Shown here in pieces: positions 24,801-35,340 of a stretch of 62,723 nucleotides of DNA. The first letter of the stretch is position 1, and the number at the start of each line of letters is the position of its first letter. Under the pieces are notes generated by a model. The model was not told where the DNA came from, ran no database searches, and worked only from the letters and a program-made list of their open reading frames with translations. The position numbers and the translations under genes are program-made. This stretch comes from Clostridium sp. (GTDB lineage Bacteria; Bacillota; Clostridia; Clostridiales; Clostridiaceae): positions 1 to 62,723 of the forward strand of contig NZ_JARHZJ010000022.1 in assembly GCF_029258205.1 (NCBI RefSeq), given 5' to 3'.

Positions 24801-26603
24801 ATGTTATATCCAATAATGACAGAATCAAGAAGTATTATAGATTTAAATGGTATATGGAATTTTAAATTAGATAAGGGAGAGGGCTTTGCTCAAAAATGGT
24901 ATGAGTCAAATTTAAAAGATACAATAAAAATGGCAGTTCCATCATCTTATAATGATTTAATTGAAGATGAAGAAGTAAGAGATCATGTTGGTTGGGTTTG
25001 GTATGAAAGAAGCTTTACTATTCATAAAAGTTTATTAGATGAGAGAATAGTATTAAGATTTGGATCAGTAACTCATGAGGCAAAGGTATATTTAAATGGA
25101 AAATTCTTAGTTGAGCATAGAGGGGGATTTACTCCTTTTGAAGTTGAAATAAATGAATTCTTAGTGTTAGGTGAAAATAGATTAACTGTTGCTGTAAACA
25201 ATATAGTTGATGAAACTACTTTACCAGTAGGTTTTTTAAAAGAAACTGAAGTTAATGGCAAGAAGGTTATAAAAAATCTTGTCAATTTTGACTTTTTCAA
25301 TTATGCAGGAATTCATAGACCAGTTAAAATTTATACAACACCAAAGACTTATTTAAAAGACGTAACTATAGTTAGCAGATTTGAAGAATCAAATGGATAT
25401 GTAAATTATGAAGTTGAAATTTCAGGTGAAGCAGATGTTGAAATATCAATAATTGATGAAGAAAATAATATTGTAGCAACTCATAAGGGAATTAATGGTG
25501 AAGTTACTATAGAAAATGTTAAGCTATGGGAACCTATGAATGCTTATTTATATAAATTAAAGATAGATTTAGTTAAAGATGGTACTCTAATTGATACTTA
25601 TACAGAAGAATTTGGAGTTAGAACTGTTGAAGTTAAAGATGGAAAGTTTTTAATAAACAATAAGCCTTTCTATTTTAAAGGATTTGGTAAGCACGAAGAT
25701 TCATGTATTAATGGAAGAGGATTTAATGAAGCTGTTAATATAAAAGATTTTAATTTAATGAAATGGATTGGTGCAAATTCATTTAGAACTTCACATTACC
25801 CATATTCAGAAGAGATAATGAGACTTGCAGATAGAGAAGGGATAGTAGTAATAGATGAAACTCCAGCAGTTGGATTACACTTGAATTTTATAGCTACAGG
25901 TGGAATATTTGGTGATGGTGTTAAGAGAGATACATGGAAAGAAATAGGCACTAAAGAAGCTCATGAACAAATATTAAAAGAGTTAGTTAAAAGAGATAAA
26001 AACCACCCATCTGTTGTAATGTGGTCAGTAGCTAATGAGCCTGACTCAGATTCAGAAGGTGCAAAAGAATATTTTGAGCCATTAATTAAATTAACAAAGG
26101 AATTAGATCCACAAAAGAGACCTGTTACAATAGTAACATATTTAATGTCTACTCCAGATAAGTGTAAAGTTGGAGATATAGTAGATGTATTATGTCTTAA
26201 TAGATATTACGGATGGTATGTTGCAGGTGGAGACTTAGAAGAAGCTAAAAGAATGCTAAAACAAGAATTAGATGGATGGAAAAGAAGATGTCCAGATAAG
26301 CCTATTATGTTTACAGAATATGGAGCTGATACTATCTCTGGAATGCATGACACTCTTCCAGTTATGTTTACTGAAGAGTATCAAGTAGAATATTATAAAG
26401 CTAATCATGAAGTAGTAGACAAGTGCCGTAATTTTGTAGGAGAACAAGCATGGAATTTTGCTGATTTTGCTACAAGTCAAGGAATTCTAAGAGTTCAAGG
26501 AAATAAAAAAGGTATATTTACAAGAGAAAGAAAACCTAAGATGATTGCTTACGCATTACGTGAAAGATGGAACAATATACCTGATTTTGGATATAAAAAG
26601 TAA
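24801..26603 (+). CDS. uidA: Beta-glucuronidase (GH2)
   Basis: A 600-residue GH2 enzyme with jelly-roll sugar-binding (1-180), immunoglobulin-like (about 180-270) and TIM-barrel (about 270-600) domains. The acid/base Glu is in SVANEPDSD near residue 414 and the nucleophile Glu in MFTEYGADT near 506. The NKKG-like basic stretch near the end (QGNKKGIF) is the known contact to the glucuronate carboxylate. No signal peptide is present, so glucuronides must first be imported, which fits the GPH transporter at 32006. It releases glucuronate from host glucuronides or glycosaminoglycan pieces. The AGGAGG site is 11 bases before ATG. Confidence 0.94.
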   Translation: MLYPIMTESRSIIDLNGIWNFKLDKGEGFAQKWYESNLKDTIKMAVPSSYNDLIEDEEVRDHVGWVWYERSFTIHKSLLDERIVLRFGSVTHEAKVYLNGKFLVEHRGGFTPFEVEINEFLVLGENRLTVAVNNIVDETTLPVGFLKETEVNGKKVIKNLVNFDFFNYAGIHRPVKIYTTPKTYLKDVTIVSRFEESNGYVNYEVEISGEADVEISIIDEENNIVATHKGINGEVTIENVKLWEPMNAYLYKLKIDLVKDGTLIDTYTEEFGVRTVEVKDGKFLINNKPFYFKGFGKHEDSCINGRGFNEAVNIKDFNLMKWIGANSFRTSHYPYSEEIMRLADREGIVVIDETPAVGLHLNFIATGGIFGDGVKRDTWKEIGTKEAHEQILKELVKRDKNHPSVVMWSVANEPDSDSEGAKEYFEPLIKLTKELDPQKRPVTIVTYLMSTPDKCKVGDIVDVLCLNRYYGWYVAGGDLEEAKRMLKQELDGWKRRCPDKPIMFTEYGADTISGMHDTLPVMFTEEYQVEYYKANHEVVDKCRNFVGEQAWNFADFATSQGILRVQGNKKGIFTRERKPKMIAYALRERWNNIPDFGYKK

Positions 26604-26796
26604 ATCGAAATTAATAATAAGATTAAAATTCAGTATGATATTTGATCATAATTTAGAATGTTTAATCTGTTGAAATTTTGAAATAAAAAAATACTTTTCT
26701 GAATAATATAAAAACACTAAAATAACATTTGAAATCAACAAAAAGTTATTTTTGCTACAAGTTGAATTAGGCATACTATGTATGTCTAATTTTTTA
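26604..26796 (+). terminator. End of first glucuronide operon: candidate hairpins
   Basis: Within this AT-rich stretch a hairpin at 26764-26795 (AATTAG-CATAC and GTATG-CTAATT arms, then TTTTTT) is a good intrinsic terminator for the HAD-kdgK-GH3-uidA operon. A weaker AAAATAAC/GTTATTTT pair lies at about 26720-26752. No gene is visible. Confidence 0.75.
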
Positions 26797-26825
26797 TGGT
26801 ATAATAACTAATCATGCTAGTATAC
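26797..26825 (+). promoter_or_regulatory. Extended -10 promoter of the GntR gene with operator copy
   Basis: TGGTATAAT (26797-26805) is a perfect extended -10 element. ATGCTAGTATAC (26814-26825) sits on the expected start of transcription and equals part of the operators at 20958 and 27872, which suggests autorepression. The leader from here to the gene is about 240 bases of AT-rich sequence without a recognised element. Confidence 0.65.
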
Positions 26826-27064
26826 TAAAATTCAAGATATAATTAAAAACAAAGGATGTAATATATAGTAGAACTTAAAAAGTAAATATTTAGGTTAAAT
26901 TAAACTATAAATAAATTAACTAGATTAATTAAAGATTATAAAAATACAATTTTTAATTTAAATTTTGAATTAATGAAGTACTATTTATAAAAATTATTTA
27001 AAGTAGATTTAGGAACTGTTTAATAGATATATAGATAATGAATTTATTTAGGGAGGTATTATAA

Positions 27065-27757
27065 GTGATTATTTATGATAAATTAGACAAAGAGACGGGA
27101 AAGGAGTATTTATATAGGGTACTAAAAGATAATATTATGTGCCTAGAATTAAAGCCAGGAGAATTAATAAGTGAATCAGATTTGGCTAAAAAGTTAAATA
27201 TTTCAAGAACTCCTATAAGAGAAGTTTTGATAAAATTAAAAGGAGAAAAATTAATTGAGGTTAAACCACAATCAGGAACTTATGTGGCTTTAATAGACTG
27301 GAAAATAATAAATGAAGCTGTTTTTGTAAGATATAACTTAGAAAAGGAAGCATTAAAAGAAGCTTGCAACAATTTTTCAGAAGAGAAATTAATGGAATTA
27401 GAAAAAAGTTTATTTGCTCAGAAATTAATTAAAAATAAACCTAATAATTTATTAGAATTTCACAATTTAGATAATGAGTTTCATAAATTGCTTTTTGAAG
27501 GAATAGAAAAAGGTAATGTTTGGGAGATTATAAGCAATATAAGTACTCATTATAATAGAATGAGATTATTGGCAGAAATGAAGCGTGATAAAAGTAGTTT
27601 GATAGAACAACATGTTGAATATCTAGATATAATAAAGAGTAAAGATATGGAGAGTATTGATGAACTTATATTTAATCATATAAAAGCACCTATTAAAGAA
27701 TGGGATAAACTAATAGATGAAAATAGTGATATAGAACGTTATATAATAAATAGATGA
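27065..27757 (+). CDS. FadR-type GntR regulator of hexuronate genes
   Basis: A 230-residue regulator starting at GTG, 8 bases after GGGAGG. The winged helix-turn-helix spans residues 15-75 (SESDLAKKLNISRTPIREVLIKLKGEKLI). The C-terminal alpha-helical FCD domain has acidic/His positions (NEFHKLL, STHYNRM, EQHVEYLDII) of the kind that bind metal and a carboxylate effector. It lies between the two hexuronate operons, and one operator word stands before all three transcription units. It is thus the likely local repressor, relieved by a uronate intermediate. UxuR and ExuR of other bacteria have the same family and role. Confidence 0.85.
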   Translation: MIIYDKLDKETGKEYLYRVLKDNIMCLELKPGELISESDLAKKLNISRTPIREVLIKLKGEKLIEVKPQSGTYVALIDWKIINEAVFVRYNLEKEALKEACNNFSEEKLMELEKSLFAQKLIKNKPNNLLEFHNLDNEFHKLLFEGIEKGNVWEIISNISTHYNRMRLLAEMKRDKSSLIEQHVEYLDIIKSKDMESIDELIFNHIKAPIKEWDKLIDENSDIERYIINR

Positions 27758-27871
27758 TATAGTGGTTTGCATTTAAAATTATCAATTTATAAGATAATTT
27801 TAAATGCTTTTTTAGTTTACAAATTGTTTCCATGAAAATGTATACAAAAGCTATTGAAATTTATATATTAA

Positions 27872-27891
27872 TATGCTAGTATACAAGTATA
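27872..27891. promoter_or_regulatory. Hexuronate-regulon operator, copy 2
   Basis: The same 20 bases as at 20958-20977, ending 10 bases before the ribosome site of the reductase gene. A further partial copy (GTATACAAAAG) lies at about 27840. Confidence 0.72.
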
Positions 27892-27913
27892 GCGAATGAG
27901 GGAGGAATCTAAA

Positions 27914-28765
27914 ATGAAATTACCATTTAATATTGATTTAAAAGATAAAGTTTGTGTTGTAACAGGTGGAACAGGTGTTATTTGTGGTGCTATGGCTGAT
28001 GCATTAGCAGAATGTGGAGCAAAGGTTGCCATATTAGCATTAGGACAAGAGGCTTGTGACAATAAAGCAAAAGAGATAAATGAAAAAGGTGGAACAGCAA
28101 TAGGAATTGAAACTAATGTTTTAGATAAAGATAGTTTGAAAAAAGCTCATGAAATTATACTTAATGAACTTGGAGAAGTTGATATTTTAATAAATGGTGC
28201 TGGAGGAAATCATCCAAAGGGAACTACAACTAAGGAATATTTAGAAGTAGAAGACATAGATAATGAGGATTTAATAACATTTTTTGATTTAGATCCTAAA
28301 GGTGTAGAATTTGTATTCAATTTAAATTTCTTAGGAACATTACTTCCATCACAGGAATTTAGTAAGGATATGATAAATAAAAAAGGTGCAACAATAATTA
28401 ACATATCATCAATGAATGCATTTACACCACTTACTAAAATACCTGCATATTCAGGAGCTAAAGCAGCAGTAAGTAACTTTACTCAATGGCTTGCAGTACA
28501 TATGGCAAAGGTTGGAGTAAGAGTAAATGCTATGGCACCAGGATTTTTTGTAACAGCTCAAAATCAAAAATTATTATTTAATGAAGATGGAACACCAACT
28601 GCAAGAACTGAGAAAATACTTAATAGTACTCCTATGAAGAGATTTGGTGAAGCAGAAGAATTAATAGGAACATTATTATATTTAGTATCTGAAGAAGCAT
28701 CAGGATTTGTAAATGGAGTAGTTATTCCAATAGATGGAGCATTCTCAGCTTATTCAGGTGTATAG
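27914..28765 (+). CDS. SDR-family fructuronate reductase (UxuB-equivalent)
   Basis: A 283-residue short-chain dehydrogenase. TGGTGVICGAMA near residue 16 is the NAD(P) site, NGAG near 90 stabilises the fold, and S...Y-S-G-A-K near 176-180 is the catalytic set. SDR enzymes of this kind replace the long-chain UxuB and reduce D-fructuronate to D-mannonate in many Firmicutes. The link to KDPG aldolase and mannonate dehydratase directly downstream supports this. I start at ATG 27914 after GGGAGGAA. An upstream ATG at 27896 would place that ribosome site inside the gene. Confidence 0.83.
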   Translation: MKLPFNIDLKDKVCVVTGGTGVICGAMADALAECGAKVAILALGQEACDNKAKEINEKGGTAIGIETNVLDKDSLKKAHEIILNELGEVDILINGAGGNHPKGTTTKEYLEVEDIDNEDLITFFDLDPKGVEFVFNLNFLGTLLPSQEFSKDMINKKGATIINISSMNAFTPLTKIPAYSGAKAAVSNFTQWLAVHMAKVGVRVNAMAPGFFVTAQNQKLLFNEDGTPTARTEKILNSTPMKRFGEAEELIGTLLYLVSEEASGFVNGVVIPIDGAFSAYSGV

Positions 28766-28776
28766 GAGGCGTACAA

Positions 28777-29394
28777 ATGATCTTAGAAAAATTAAAAGAT
28801 AATGGGATTGTGGCCGTAATTAGAGGAAAAAGTATAGAAGAAGCAAGAGGATATGTAGAAGCATGCATAAGGGGTGGAATTAAATCTGTAGAGCTTACTT
28901 ACACTATACCTAATGTAGTTGAACTTATAAGAGAATATAGCTCAAATGAAGAAACTTTAGTTGGAGTTGGAAGTGTTTTAAATGGAAAAATGGCTTCTGA
29001 TGCTATTGAAGCTGGTGCAAAATATGTTGTAAGTCCAGGATATAGTGAAGAAATAAATACGGTTTGTAAGGCAATGAATGTATTGTATTTACCAGGTTGC
29101 ATGACTGTAGGAGAAATAATGAAGGCTATGGATGCTGGAAATAAAATGATTAAATTATTTCCTGGAGACTTATTTGGATCAAGTTTTGTAAAAGCAATAA
29201 AAGCACCTATTCCAAATGTTGAAATTATGCCAACAGGTGGAGTATCTGTTGATAATATTGAAGAGTGGTTTGAAAATGGAGTTGCTTGTGTTGGTGTTGG
29301 GAGTTCATTAATAAAGGGAACACCTAATGATATAGAAAATAAAGCAAAAGATTTTATAAATAAATTTGAAAAAATTAAAAGGGGAAGATGTTAA
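28777..29394 (+). CDS. eda: KDPG (and KHG) aldolase
   Basis: A 205-residue class I aldolase that splits 2-keto-3-deoxy-6-phosphogluconate to pyruvate and glyceraldehyde-3-phosphate. VELTYTIPN near residue 38 carries the catalytic Glu. GVGSVL near 66, SPGYSEE near 90 and LPGCM near 107 line the pocket, and KLFPGDLFG near 128 has the Schiff-base Lys. Length is typical (about 210). It begins 11 bases after the reductase and overlaps the next gene by a few bases, so translation is probably coupled. Confidence 0.92.
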   Translation: MILEKLKDNGIVAVIRGKSIEEARGYVEACIRGGIKSVELTYTIPNVVELIREYSSNEETLVGVGSVLNGKMASDAIEAGAKYVVSPGYSEEINTVCKAMNVLYLPGCMTVGEIMKAMDAGNKMIKLFPGDLFGSSFVKAIKAPIPNVEIMPTGGVSVDNIEEWFENGVACVGVGSSLIKGTPNDIENKAKDFINKFEKIKRGRC

Positions 29395-30449
29395 AGTTTA
29401 TGAAGATGACATTCAGATGGTATGGGAAAGATGATCCTGTAAAGATTGAATATATAAAACAAATACCTGGAATGAAGGGGATAGTAACAGCAATTTATGA
29501 TATTCCAGTTGGCGAAGTATGGCCATTAGAAAGAATTTTAGAATTAAAAAGAGAAGTTGAAAGTCATGGGTTAGAACTTTCTGTAATTGAAAGTGTACCT
29601 GTTCACGAAGATATAAAGTTGGGACTACCAACAAGAGATAAGTATATAGATAACTATATACAAACTATTAGAAATTTAGCTGAAGCAGGCATAGATACAA
29701 TATGCTATAACTTCATGCCAGTTTTTGATTGGACAAGATCAGATTTAAATTATGAATTAGAAGATGGTTCAACATGCTTAATATATGATGAAGATCAAGT
29801 TAAAAAAATGGATCCAGCTTTAGGTGAATTAGAATTGCCAGGTTGGGATACATCTTATGAAGATGGCGGACTTAAAGCATTACTAGATCAATATAAAGAT
29901 ATTGATGAAGAAGCGTTATGGAACAACTTAAATTACTTTATACAGAGAATAATGAAAGTAGCAGATGAGGTTAGGGTTAAGATGGCTATACATCCGGATG
30001 ATCCACCATGGGGAATATTTGGTCTTCCAAGAATAATAACAAACTTTGAAAATTTAAAAAGATTTATAGATTTATATGATAGTCCATATCATGGAATAAC
30101 TTTATGTACAGGATCTTTAGGATGTACAAAAGTTAATGATATTGTTAAGATGATAAACTATTTTGGTAAGGAAAGAAATAGAATACATTTTGCACATCTT
30201 AGAAATGTAAAAATAACAGGAGATAGTAGTTTTAATGAAGTTGCCCATTTATCAGATGCAGGTTCATTAGATTTTTATGAAATCGTAAAAGCATATTGTG
30301 ATTATGATTTTGATGGTCCATATAGACCAGATCATGGAAGAATGATTTGGGGAGAAACTGGAAGACCTGGATATGGATTATATGATAGGGCTTTAGGGGC
30401 AGTTTATATAAATGGGTTAATAGAGGCTATTAATAAAGAAAAAAATTAA
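29388..30449 (+). CDS. uxuA: Mannonate dehydratase
   Basis: A 353-residue TIM-barrel enzyme that dehydrates D-mannonate to KDG. It carries the N-terminal [11 protein letters not shown] signature and metal/active-site stretches with His and Cys: [17 protein letters not shown] near 200, LCTGSLG near 236, HFAHLRNV near 264 and DHGR near 322. The frame can start at ATG 29388 (MLKFMKMTF) or ATG 29400 (MKMTF). Family members usually begin at the latter. The AGGGGAAG site is very near the first and 12-15 bases from the second, so the choice is open. Confidence 0.93.
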   Translation: MLKFMKMTFRWYGKDDPVKIEYIKQIPGMKGIVTAIYDIPVGEVWPLERILELKREVESHGLELSVIESVPVHEDIKLGLPTRDKYIDNYIQTIRNLAEAGIDTICYNFMPVFDWTRSDLNYELEDGSTCLIYDEDQVKKMDPALGELELPGWDTSYEDGGLKALLDQYKDIDEEALWNNLNYFIQRIMKVADEVRVKMAIHPDDPPWGIFGLPRIITNFENLKRFIDLYDSPYHGITLCTGSLGCTKVNDIVKMINYFGKERNRIHFAHLRNVKITGDSSFNEVAHLSDAGSLDFYEIVKAYCDYDFDGPYRPDHGRMIWGETGRPGYGLYDRALGAVYINGLIEAINKEKN

Positions 30450-30469
30450 TATAATCTATTGGTTTTGTT

Positions 30470-30551
30470 CATTGCTTTTTTCTCCTTTCTTGAGGGAGAT
30501 AAATGTTTTTTAGAAAACTCATTATATTCTCAAGTGTTGAAAAGAGCAATG
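30470..30551 (+). other. Intercistronic hairpin between uxuA and uxaC
   Basis: Outer arms CATTGCTTTTTTC and GAAAAGAGCAATG (one mismatch) enclose a second TCTCC/GGGAGA hairpin (30481-30498). There is no T-run. It is likely an mRNA processing or stability element inside the operon. Confidence 0.55.
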
Positions 30552-30598
30552 TTCATTTAACTTAACAGGTTGAATTAATATGCAAGGGGAGTTTAAAA

Positions 30599-32002
30599 AT
30601 GAAGAGATTTATGGATAAAGACTTTTTACTAGAAAACGAAGTTTCAAAAGTTTTATATCATAATTATGCTTCAAAGGTGCCAGTATTTGATTATCACTGT
30701 CACTTAGTTCCAATGGAAATAGCTACAGATTATGAATTTAAAAATATTACAGAAATGTGGTTATACCATGATCATTACAAGTGGAGAGCCATGAGAAGCT
30801 ATGGTATAGATGAAAAATACATAACTGGTGATATAAGTGATTATGAGAAGTTTTATGAGTTTGCAAAAATGATGCCATACTTAATTGGCAATCCAATTTA
30901 TCATTGGTCTCATTTAGAGCTTAAAAGATTTTTTGGAGTAGAAGAAATTTTAAGTGAAAAAACAGCAAAGATTATATGGGAAAAATGTAATGATGCTATA
31001 AAAAAGAACAAGTTAACAGCAAGAAAGCTTATTGAAATGGCAAATGTTGAATATATAGGAACTACTGATGATCCTGTAGATGATTTAAAATATCATAAAC
31101 AAATTAAAGAGGATAAGAATTTTAAGTGTACCGTAGCACCAACATTTAGACCAGAGAAAGCTATGAAAATTAAAAATGAAGGTTTTATAGAATATATAAA
31201 TTTATTATCAGAGGTAAGTAAGTGTAAAATAAAATCTTTTGCTGATTTAGAGAAAGCTCTAGAAATTAGATTAGATTATTTTTACGAAAATGGCTGTATG
31301 ATTACAGATCATAGTTTAGAGAGAGTAAACTTTTTTGACTTTTCTTATGAAGAAGTTGACCAAATATTTATTAGAGCATTAAATGGAGAAGAAATTTCAG
31401 AAAAAGAAGCTGTAATATATTCTATAGCATTATTAGTTTCTTTAGGAAAAATGTATGCAGATAGAAAAATGGTAATGCAATTACATATAGGAGCATTAAG
31501 AAATAATAATACGAGAATGTTTAATAGTATTGGGGCAGATGCTGGATTTGATAGCATTGATGATAGTGAGATAGCGTATTCAATTTCAAAAATACTAGAT
31601 GAACTAGATAAAGAAGACAGTTTACCTAAAACTATTCTTTACTGTCTAAATCCAAAAGATAATGAAGTCATAGGAACTATGATTGGAAATTTTCAAGGTG
31701 GAAATATTGCAGGAAAGATACAGTTTGGATCAGGTTGGTGGTTTAATGACCAAAAGGATGGAATGGAAAGACAAATGACTGCATTATCACAACTTGGGCT
31801 TATTAGCCAGTTTGTTGGTATGGTTACAGACTCAAGAAGCTTTTTGTCTTATACAAGACATGAATATTTTAGAAGGATATTATGTAATTATATTGGATCA
31901 TTAGTAGAAAGTGGACAATATCCTTATGATGAAGAAATATTAGGTGAGATTGTGGAAAATATTTGTTATAAAAATTCTATGAAATATTTTGGGAGAGATT
32001 AA
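30599..32002 (+). CDS. uxaC: Glucuronate isomerase (uronate isomerase)
   Basis: A 467-residue amidohydrolase-fold enzyme that isomerises D-glucuronate to D-fructuronate (and galacturonate to tagaturonate). The metal motif VFDYHCHLVP lies near residues 23-32, GTTDDPVDD near 157 and MQLHIGALRNNNTRMF near 291. Length matches E. coli UxaC (470). It feeds the reductase at 27914. The stop is three bases before the transporter start, showing tight operon organisation. Confidence 0.94.
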   Translation: MKRFMDKDFLLENEVSKVLYHNYASKVPVFDYHCHLVPMEIATDYEFKNITEMWLYHDHYKWRAMRSYGIDEKYITGDISDYEKFYEFAKMMPYLIGNPIYHWSHLELKRFFGVEEILSEKTAKIIWEKCNDAIKKNKLTARKLIEMANVEYIGTTDDPVDDLKYHKQIKEDKNFKCTVAPTFRPEKAMKIKNEGFIEYINLLSEVSKCKIKSFADLEKALEIRLDYFYENGCMITDHSLERVNFFDFSYEEVDQIFIRALNGEEISEKEAVIYSIALLVSLGKMYADRKMVMQLHIGALRNNNTRMFNSIGADAGFDSIDDSEIAYSISKILDELDKEDSLPKTILYCLNPKDNEVIGTMIGNFQGGNIAGKIQFGSGWWFNDQKDGMERQMTALSQLGLISQFVGMVTDSRSFLSYTRHEYFRRILCNYIGSLVESGQYPYDEEILGEIVENICYKNSMKYFGRD

Positions 32003-32005
32003 TAT

Positions 32006-33406
32006 ATGGTTGTTTTAGATATTATTGGGAAAAAGGGGAGCAATATAAATAAATTTAGCAATAGAGATAAAATTGGATATGCATTTGGAGACTTTGGTTG
32101 TGGAGCATTTTTTATGTTTGTTAGTAGTTATTTAATGCTATTTTATACTGATATATTAGGTATAAGTGCATCTGCTGTAGGGACTTTATTTATAGTAGCT
32201 AGAATATGGGATTCAATAAATGACCCTATAATGGGAGTTATTGTAGATAAAAATAAGCATACAGAACATGGTAAATTTAAGCCTTACATAATTAAATATG
32301 GAATACCAATGAGCTTAATTGGAATTTTAGCATTTACAGCTATTCCAGGTATTCCAGATAATATGAAAATACCTTATGCTTATGTAACATATATTGCTTT
32401 TGGTATGTTATATACAGCTGTTAATATACCATATGGATCTTTAGCTTCAGTTATGACATCAGATCCAAATGAAAGAACAGCACTTTCAACATTTAGAAGT
32501 GTAGGTTCCATAGCAGCAAATTTAATAGTAATGTTAATAGTTCCTAAAATAATATTTGTTGATGGATTAGTAACAGCAACAGGATTTTTTAAGTGTGCAG
32601 TAATATTTGCTCTTATATCTTCTATAAGTTATTTGATAACGTTTAGATTAACAACAGAAAGAATAGCTTATAAAGCAGATACTAAAAAGAAAGTAAGTGT
32701 TGGAAATACAATAAAAATATTAGTGAAAAATAGAGCATTTATAGGAGTAACTTTAGCATCATTTACTATGCTTGTAGCTATGTTTACAGGAACTTCACTT
32801 AATGCATATCTATATAAAGAATATTTTAATAATTCAGATCTTATTTCTTTAGGTGGAGTAGCAACTATATTACCTACATTTGCAATATTACCTTTTGTTG
32901 GTGTAATAGTTAAAAAGTTTGGAAAGAAAGAAGCTACAATTGGTGGTTCACTTTTAGGAATGTTAGTTTATTTAGCACTATTTATTCTGCCAATAACTAA
33001 TCCTTATATTTATATTGGATTAACTATGATTGCTGGACTAGGACTAGGACTTGTAAATGCATTAATATGGGCTTTAGTTGCAGATGTTATAGATTATCAA
33101 GAATACTTAAGTGGAGAGAGAAGTGAAGGAATAGTATATTCTTCTTACTCATTATGTAGAAAATTATCTCAAGCAATATCAGGTGGTGTTGGTGCTTTTG
33201 CTCTAGGATTCTTAGGATATGAATCAGGAGTAGCAACACAAGCAGAATCAATAGGTGTTGGAGTAAAAAATATAATTTGTGGAGTAAACTTTATTGGTTT
33301 AGGACTTACAGCATTAATACTAATGTTTTTATATAATCTTTCAAAAGATAAGATTTTAGAAGTAAATGAAGAATTAAATAAAAAAAGAATTGAAGTATGT
33401 ATATAG
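32006..33406 (+). CDS. GPH-family glucuronide transporter (MFS)
   Basis: A 466-residue, 12-helix membrane transporter. The cytoplasmic loop motif DPIMGVIVDKNKHTEHGKFKPYI (split DPIMGVIVD and HGKFKPY), near residues 72-95, is the hallmark of the glycoside-pentoside-hexuronide family, to which E. coli UidB (glucuronide carrier) belongs. It follows uxaC without a gap, and the pathway includes a cytosolic glucuronidase. Import of intact beta-glucuronides, perhaps with free glucuronate, by cation symport is the natural role. The substrate range is inferred. Confidence 0.87.
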   Translation: MVVLDIIGKKGSNINKFSNRDKIGYAFGDFGCGAFFMFVSSYLMLFYTDILGISASAVGTLFIVARIWDSINDPIMGVIVDKNKHTEHGKFKPYIIKYGIPMSLIGILAFTAIPGIPDNMKIPYAYVTYIAFGMLYTAVNIPYGSLASVMTSDPNERTALSTFRSVGSIAANLIVMLIVPKIIFVDGLVTATGFFKCAVIFALISSISYLITFRLTTERIAYKADTKKKVSVGNTIKILVKNRAFIGVTLASFTMLVAMFTGTSLNAYLYKEYFNNSDLISLGGVATILPTFAILPFVGVIVKKFGKKEATIGGSLLGMLVYLALFILPITNPYIYIGLTMIAGLGLGLVNALIWALVADVIDYQEYLSGERSEGIVYSSYSLCRKLSQAISGGVGAFALGFLGYESGVATQAESIGVGVKNIICGVNFIGLGLTALILMFLYNLSKDKILEVNEELNKKRIEVCI

Positions 33407-33509
33407 TAAGTATTAAAAAATTAATATTTAAGTTTGATTATACTATAGTTTTAGAAGATGTTTTTAAGTTGAAATAGACGATTTAAATATATATTACAAT
33501 CATAAGAAG

Positions 33510-33542
33510 AATAAGTACGTCAAAAGGTTTGACGTACTTATT
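33510..33542 (+). terminator. Terminator of the second hexuronate operon
   Basis: Perfect arms AATAAGTACGTCAAA and TTTGACGTACTTATT with a 3-base loop, then TTTG. The leader before the following gene (33543-33718) contains a short GGACAAATGTCC palindrome at about 33637 and nothing else I recognise. Confidence 0.88.
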
Positions 33543-33718
33543 TTGATTTAATGTAAATAAATATTAAGTTATGTTTAAAAGTAATTTAAGTTTAATACAT
33601 AGGATTTTTTTTATTACAAAACTTAGGTTGAAGTTTTGGACAAATGTCCTTGAAAACATTTACTTGATATTTGATAATAGGCTTGTGAGAAACACACAGA
33701 AAGAAAGGAGAATTTAAA

Positions 33719-34537
33719 ATGAATTTATCAAATGAAATTAAAGAAGCGTATGAATATATAAAATCTAAAAGTAAGTATTCTCCTAAAATAGGCTTAGTTT
33801 TAGGAACTGGATTAGGAAATTTAGCAAATGAAATAGAGGATGCTGAATATTATAGATATATTGATATACCTAATTTTCCAGTACCTACTATTGATGGACA
33901 TGAAGGAACTTTAATAATTGGAAAGCTAAATGGTAAAGAAGTAGTTGCAATGAAGGGAAGATGTCATTATTATGAAGGACATTCAATGCAAAAAATAACA
34001 CTTCCTATTAGAGTAATGAAGCTTTTAGGCGTTGAAACTATTATAGTTACTAATTGTTCAGGACAAGCTAAAGAGTCTATTGAAGCTGGAGATTTAATTG
34101 TAATAAGAAATCATATAAACTTAACTGGAGATAATCCTTTAAGAGGAGAGAATTTATCAGAGTTTGGTGAGAGATTTCCAGACTTAGCTTATCCTTATGA
34201 TAAGGATTTAAGAGAAGAAGTTAAAAATATTGCTAAAGATTTAAAAATAAATTTAAAAGAGGGAGTATATGCAATGTTTCCAGGACCAAGTTATGAAACA
34301 GCAGTAGAAACCTTAATGGCTGCATCTTTAGGTGCTGATGCAGTAGGAATGTCTACAGTTCCAGAAGTTATAGTAGCTAATCATTGTGGAATAAAAGTAT
34401 TAGGATTTTCTGGTGTGCCTTGTTTAGCGGCTGCTTATTCACAATCTGAAATAACTCATGAAGAAGTTATGGCAAATTTTGAGAGTATTGCAGAGAAATG
34501 CACAAGCATAGTAAAAGAATTTTTAAAGAGATATTAA
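33719..34537 (+). CDS. Purine nucleoside phosphorylase (trimeric type)
   Basis: A 272-residue enzyme of the low-molecular-mass PNP family (PunA/XapA-like). It has the phosphate-binding loop LGTGLGNL near residue 30, PTIDGHEG near 58, GRCHYYEGH near 80, TNCSG near 112 and the base-binding FPGPSYET near 186. It cleaves inosine, guanosine or xanthosine with phosphate. Several members also cleave nicotinamide riboside. Its immediate neighbour is PnuC, so nicotinamide riboside degradation is a realistic second role. AAAGGAG precedes ATG. Confidence 0.9.
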   Translation: MNLSNEIKEAYEYIKSKSKYSPKIGLVLGTGLGNLANEIEDAEYYRYIDIPNFPVPTIDGHEGTLIIGKLNGKEVVAMKGRCHYYEGHSMQKITLPIRVMKLLGVETIIVTNCSGQAKESIEAGDLIVIRNHINLTGDNPLRGENLSEFGERFPDLAYPYDKDLREEVKNIAKDLKINLKEGVYAMFPGPSYETAVETLMAASLGADAVGMSTVPEVIVANHCGIKVLGFSGVPCLAAAYSQSEITHEEVMANFESIAEKCTSIVKEFLKRY

Positions 34538-34630
34538 GTAATTTAAAAATAAAGTTTTGTTTTAAAAATAAATATTTGATTAAAGCAAAACTTAAGATAA
34601 AAATGTTTTAAAAAAAGGAGGATATTATTT

Positions 34631-35308
34631 ATGGAATTAATGAAAAAATTTACTGCGTATACTTGTAGTCCACTATTTGCTATAATATCATGTGCTATAT
34701 GTTTATTAGTAGGATTTTCAATAAACTCAAGTATTATAGAAATTTTTGCTTCAGTAATGGGAATAATAAATGTTTGGTTATTATCTAGAGAAAAAGTATC
34801 AAATTTTATATTTGGAATAATAACAGTAGTGGCTTATTTATACATATACTACAATACAGGATTATATGCATTAGCAATATTAGCATGTTTCCAAGTAGGA
34901 TTTAATATATTTGGTTGGTACTATTGGGTTAAAAATTCAGATCAAGAAGACAATGTGGTAACATCAGGATTAACTAAAAAAGGACAAGTGCTATGGACTA
35001 TAATTATATTAGCAGCTTGGGCAGCTTGGGGATATGTAGAAATAAATATATTACATGCTCAAAATGCAATATTAGATAGTTTAACTGCAGTACTTGGATT
35101 AGTAGCTCAATATTGGTTAAGTAAAAAATTATATGAAAACTGGATTCTATGGATATTAAGCAACATATTATTTATAATTATATATATACTAAATGGATAC
35201 TATGTAATGTTAATTTTAGTTGCTATTCAATTAATCTTATCAATATCAGGTTTATTAGAATGGTACACAAGTTATAAAGAACAAGGAGAAAATAAGTTAA
35301 CACTATAA
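34631..35308 (+). CDS. pnuC: PnuC-type nicotinamide riboside transporter
   Basis: A 225-residue membrane protein with about seven helices and the FGWYYWVKNS motif near residue 96. Many Trp/Tyr/Asn side chains lie in helices, as in PnuC. PnuC moves nicotinamide riboside by facilitated diffusion, trapped by later phosphorylation or phosphorolysis. No NadR kinase is in the window, but a purine nucleoside phosphorylase is directly upstream. The related PnuT (thiamine) and PnuN (deoxynucleoside) branches cannot be excluded. No riboswitch is visible upstream, which argues weakly against thiamine. Confidence 0.82.
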   Translation: MELMKKFTAYTCSPLFAIISCAICLLVGFSINSSIIEIFASVMGIINVWLLSREKVSNFIFGIITVVAYLYIYYNTGLYALAILACFQVGFNIFGWYYWVKNSDQEDNVVTSGLTKKGQVLWTIIILAAWAAWGYVEINILHAQNAILDSLTAVLGLVAQYWLSKKLYENWILWILSNILFIIIYILNGYYVMLILVAIQLILSISGLLEWYTSYKEQGENKLTL

Positions 35309-35340
35309 TAGTAAAATTATTTTTATGGGTGTGATTATAG

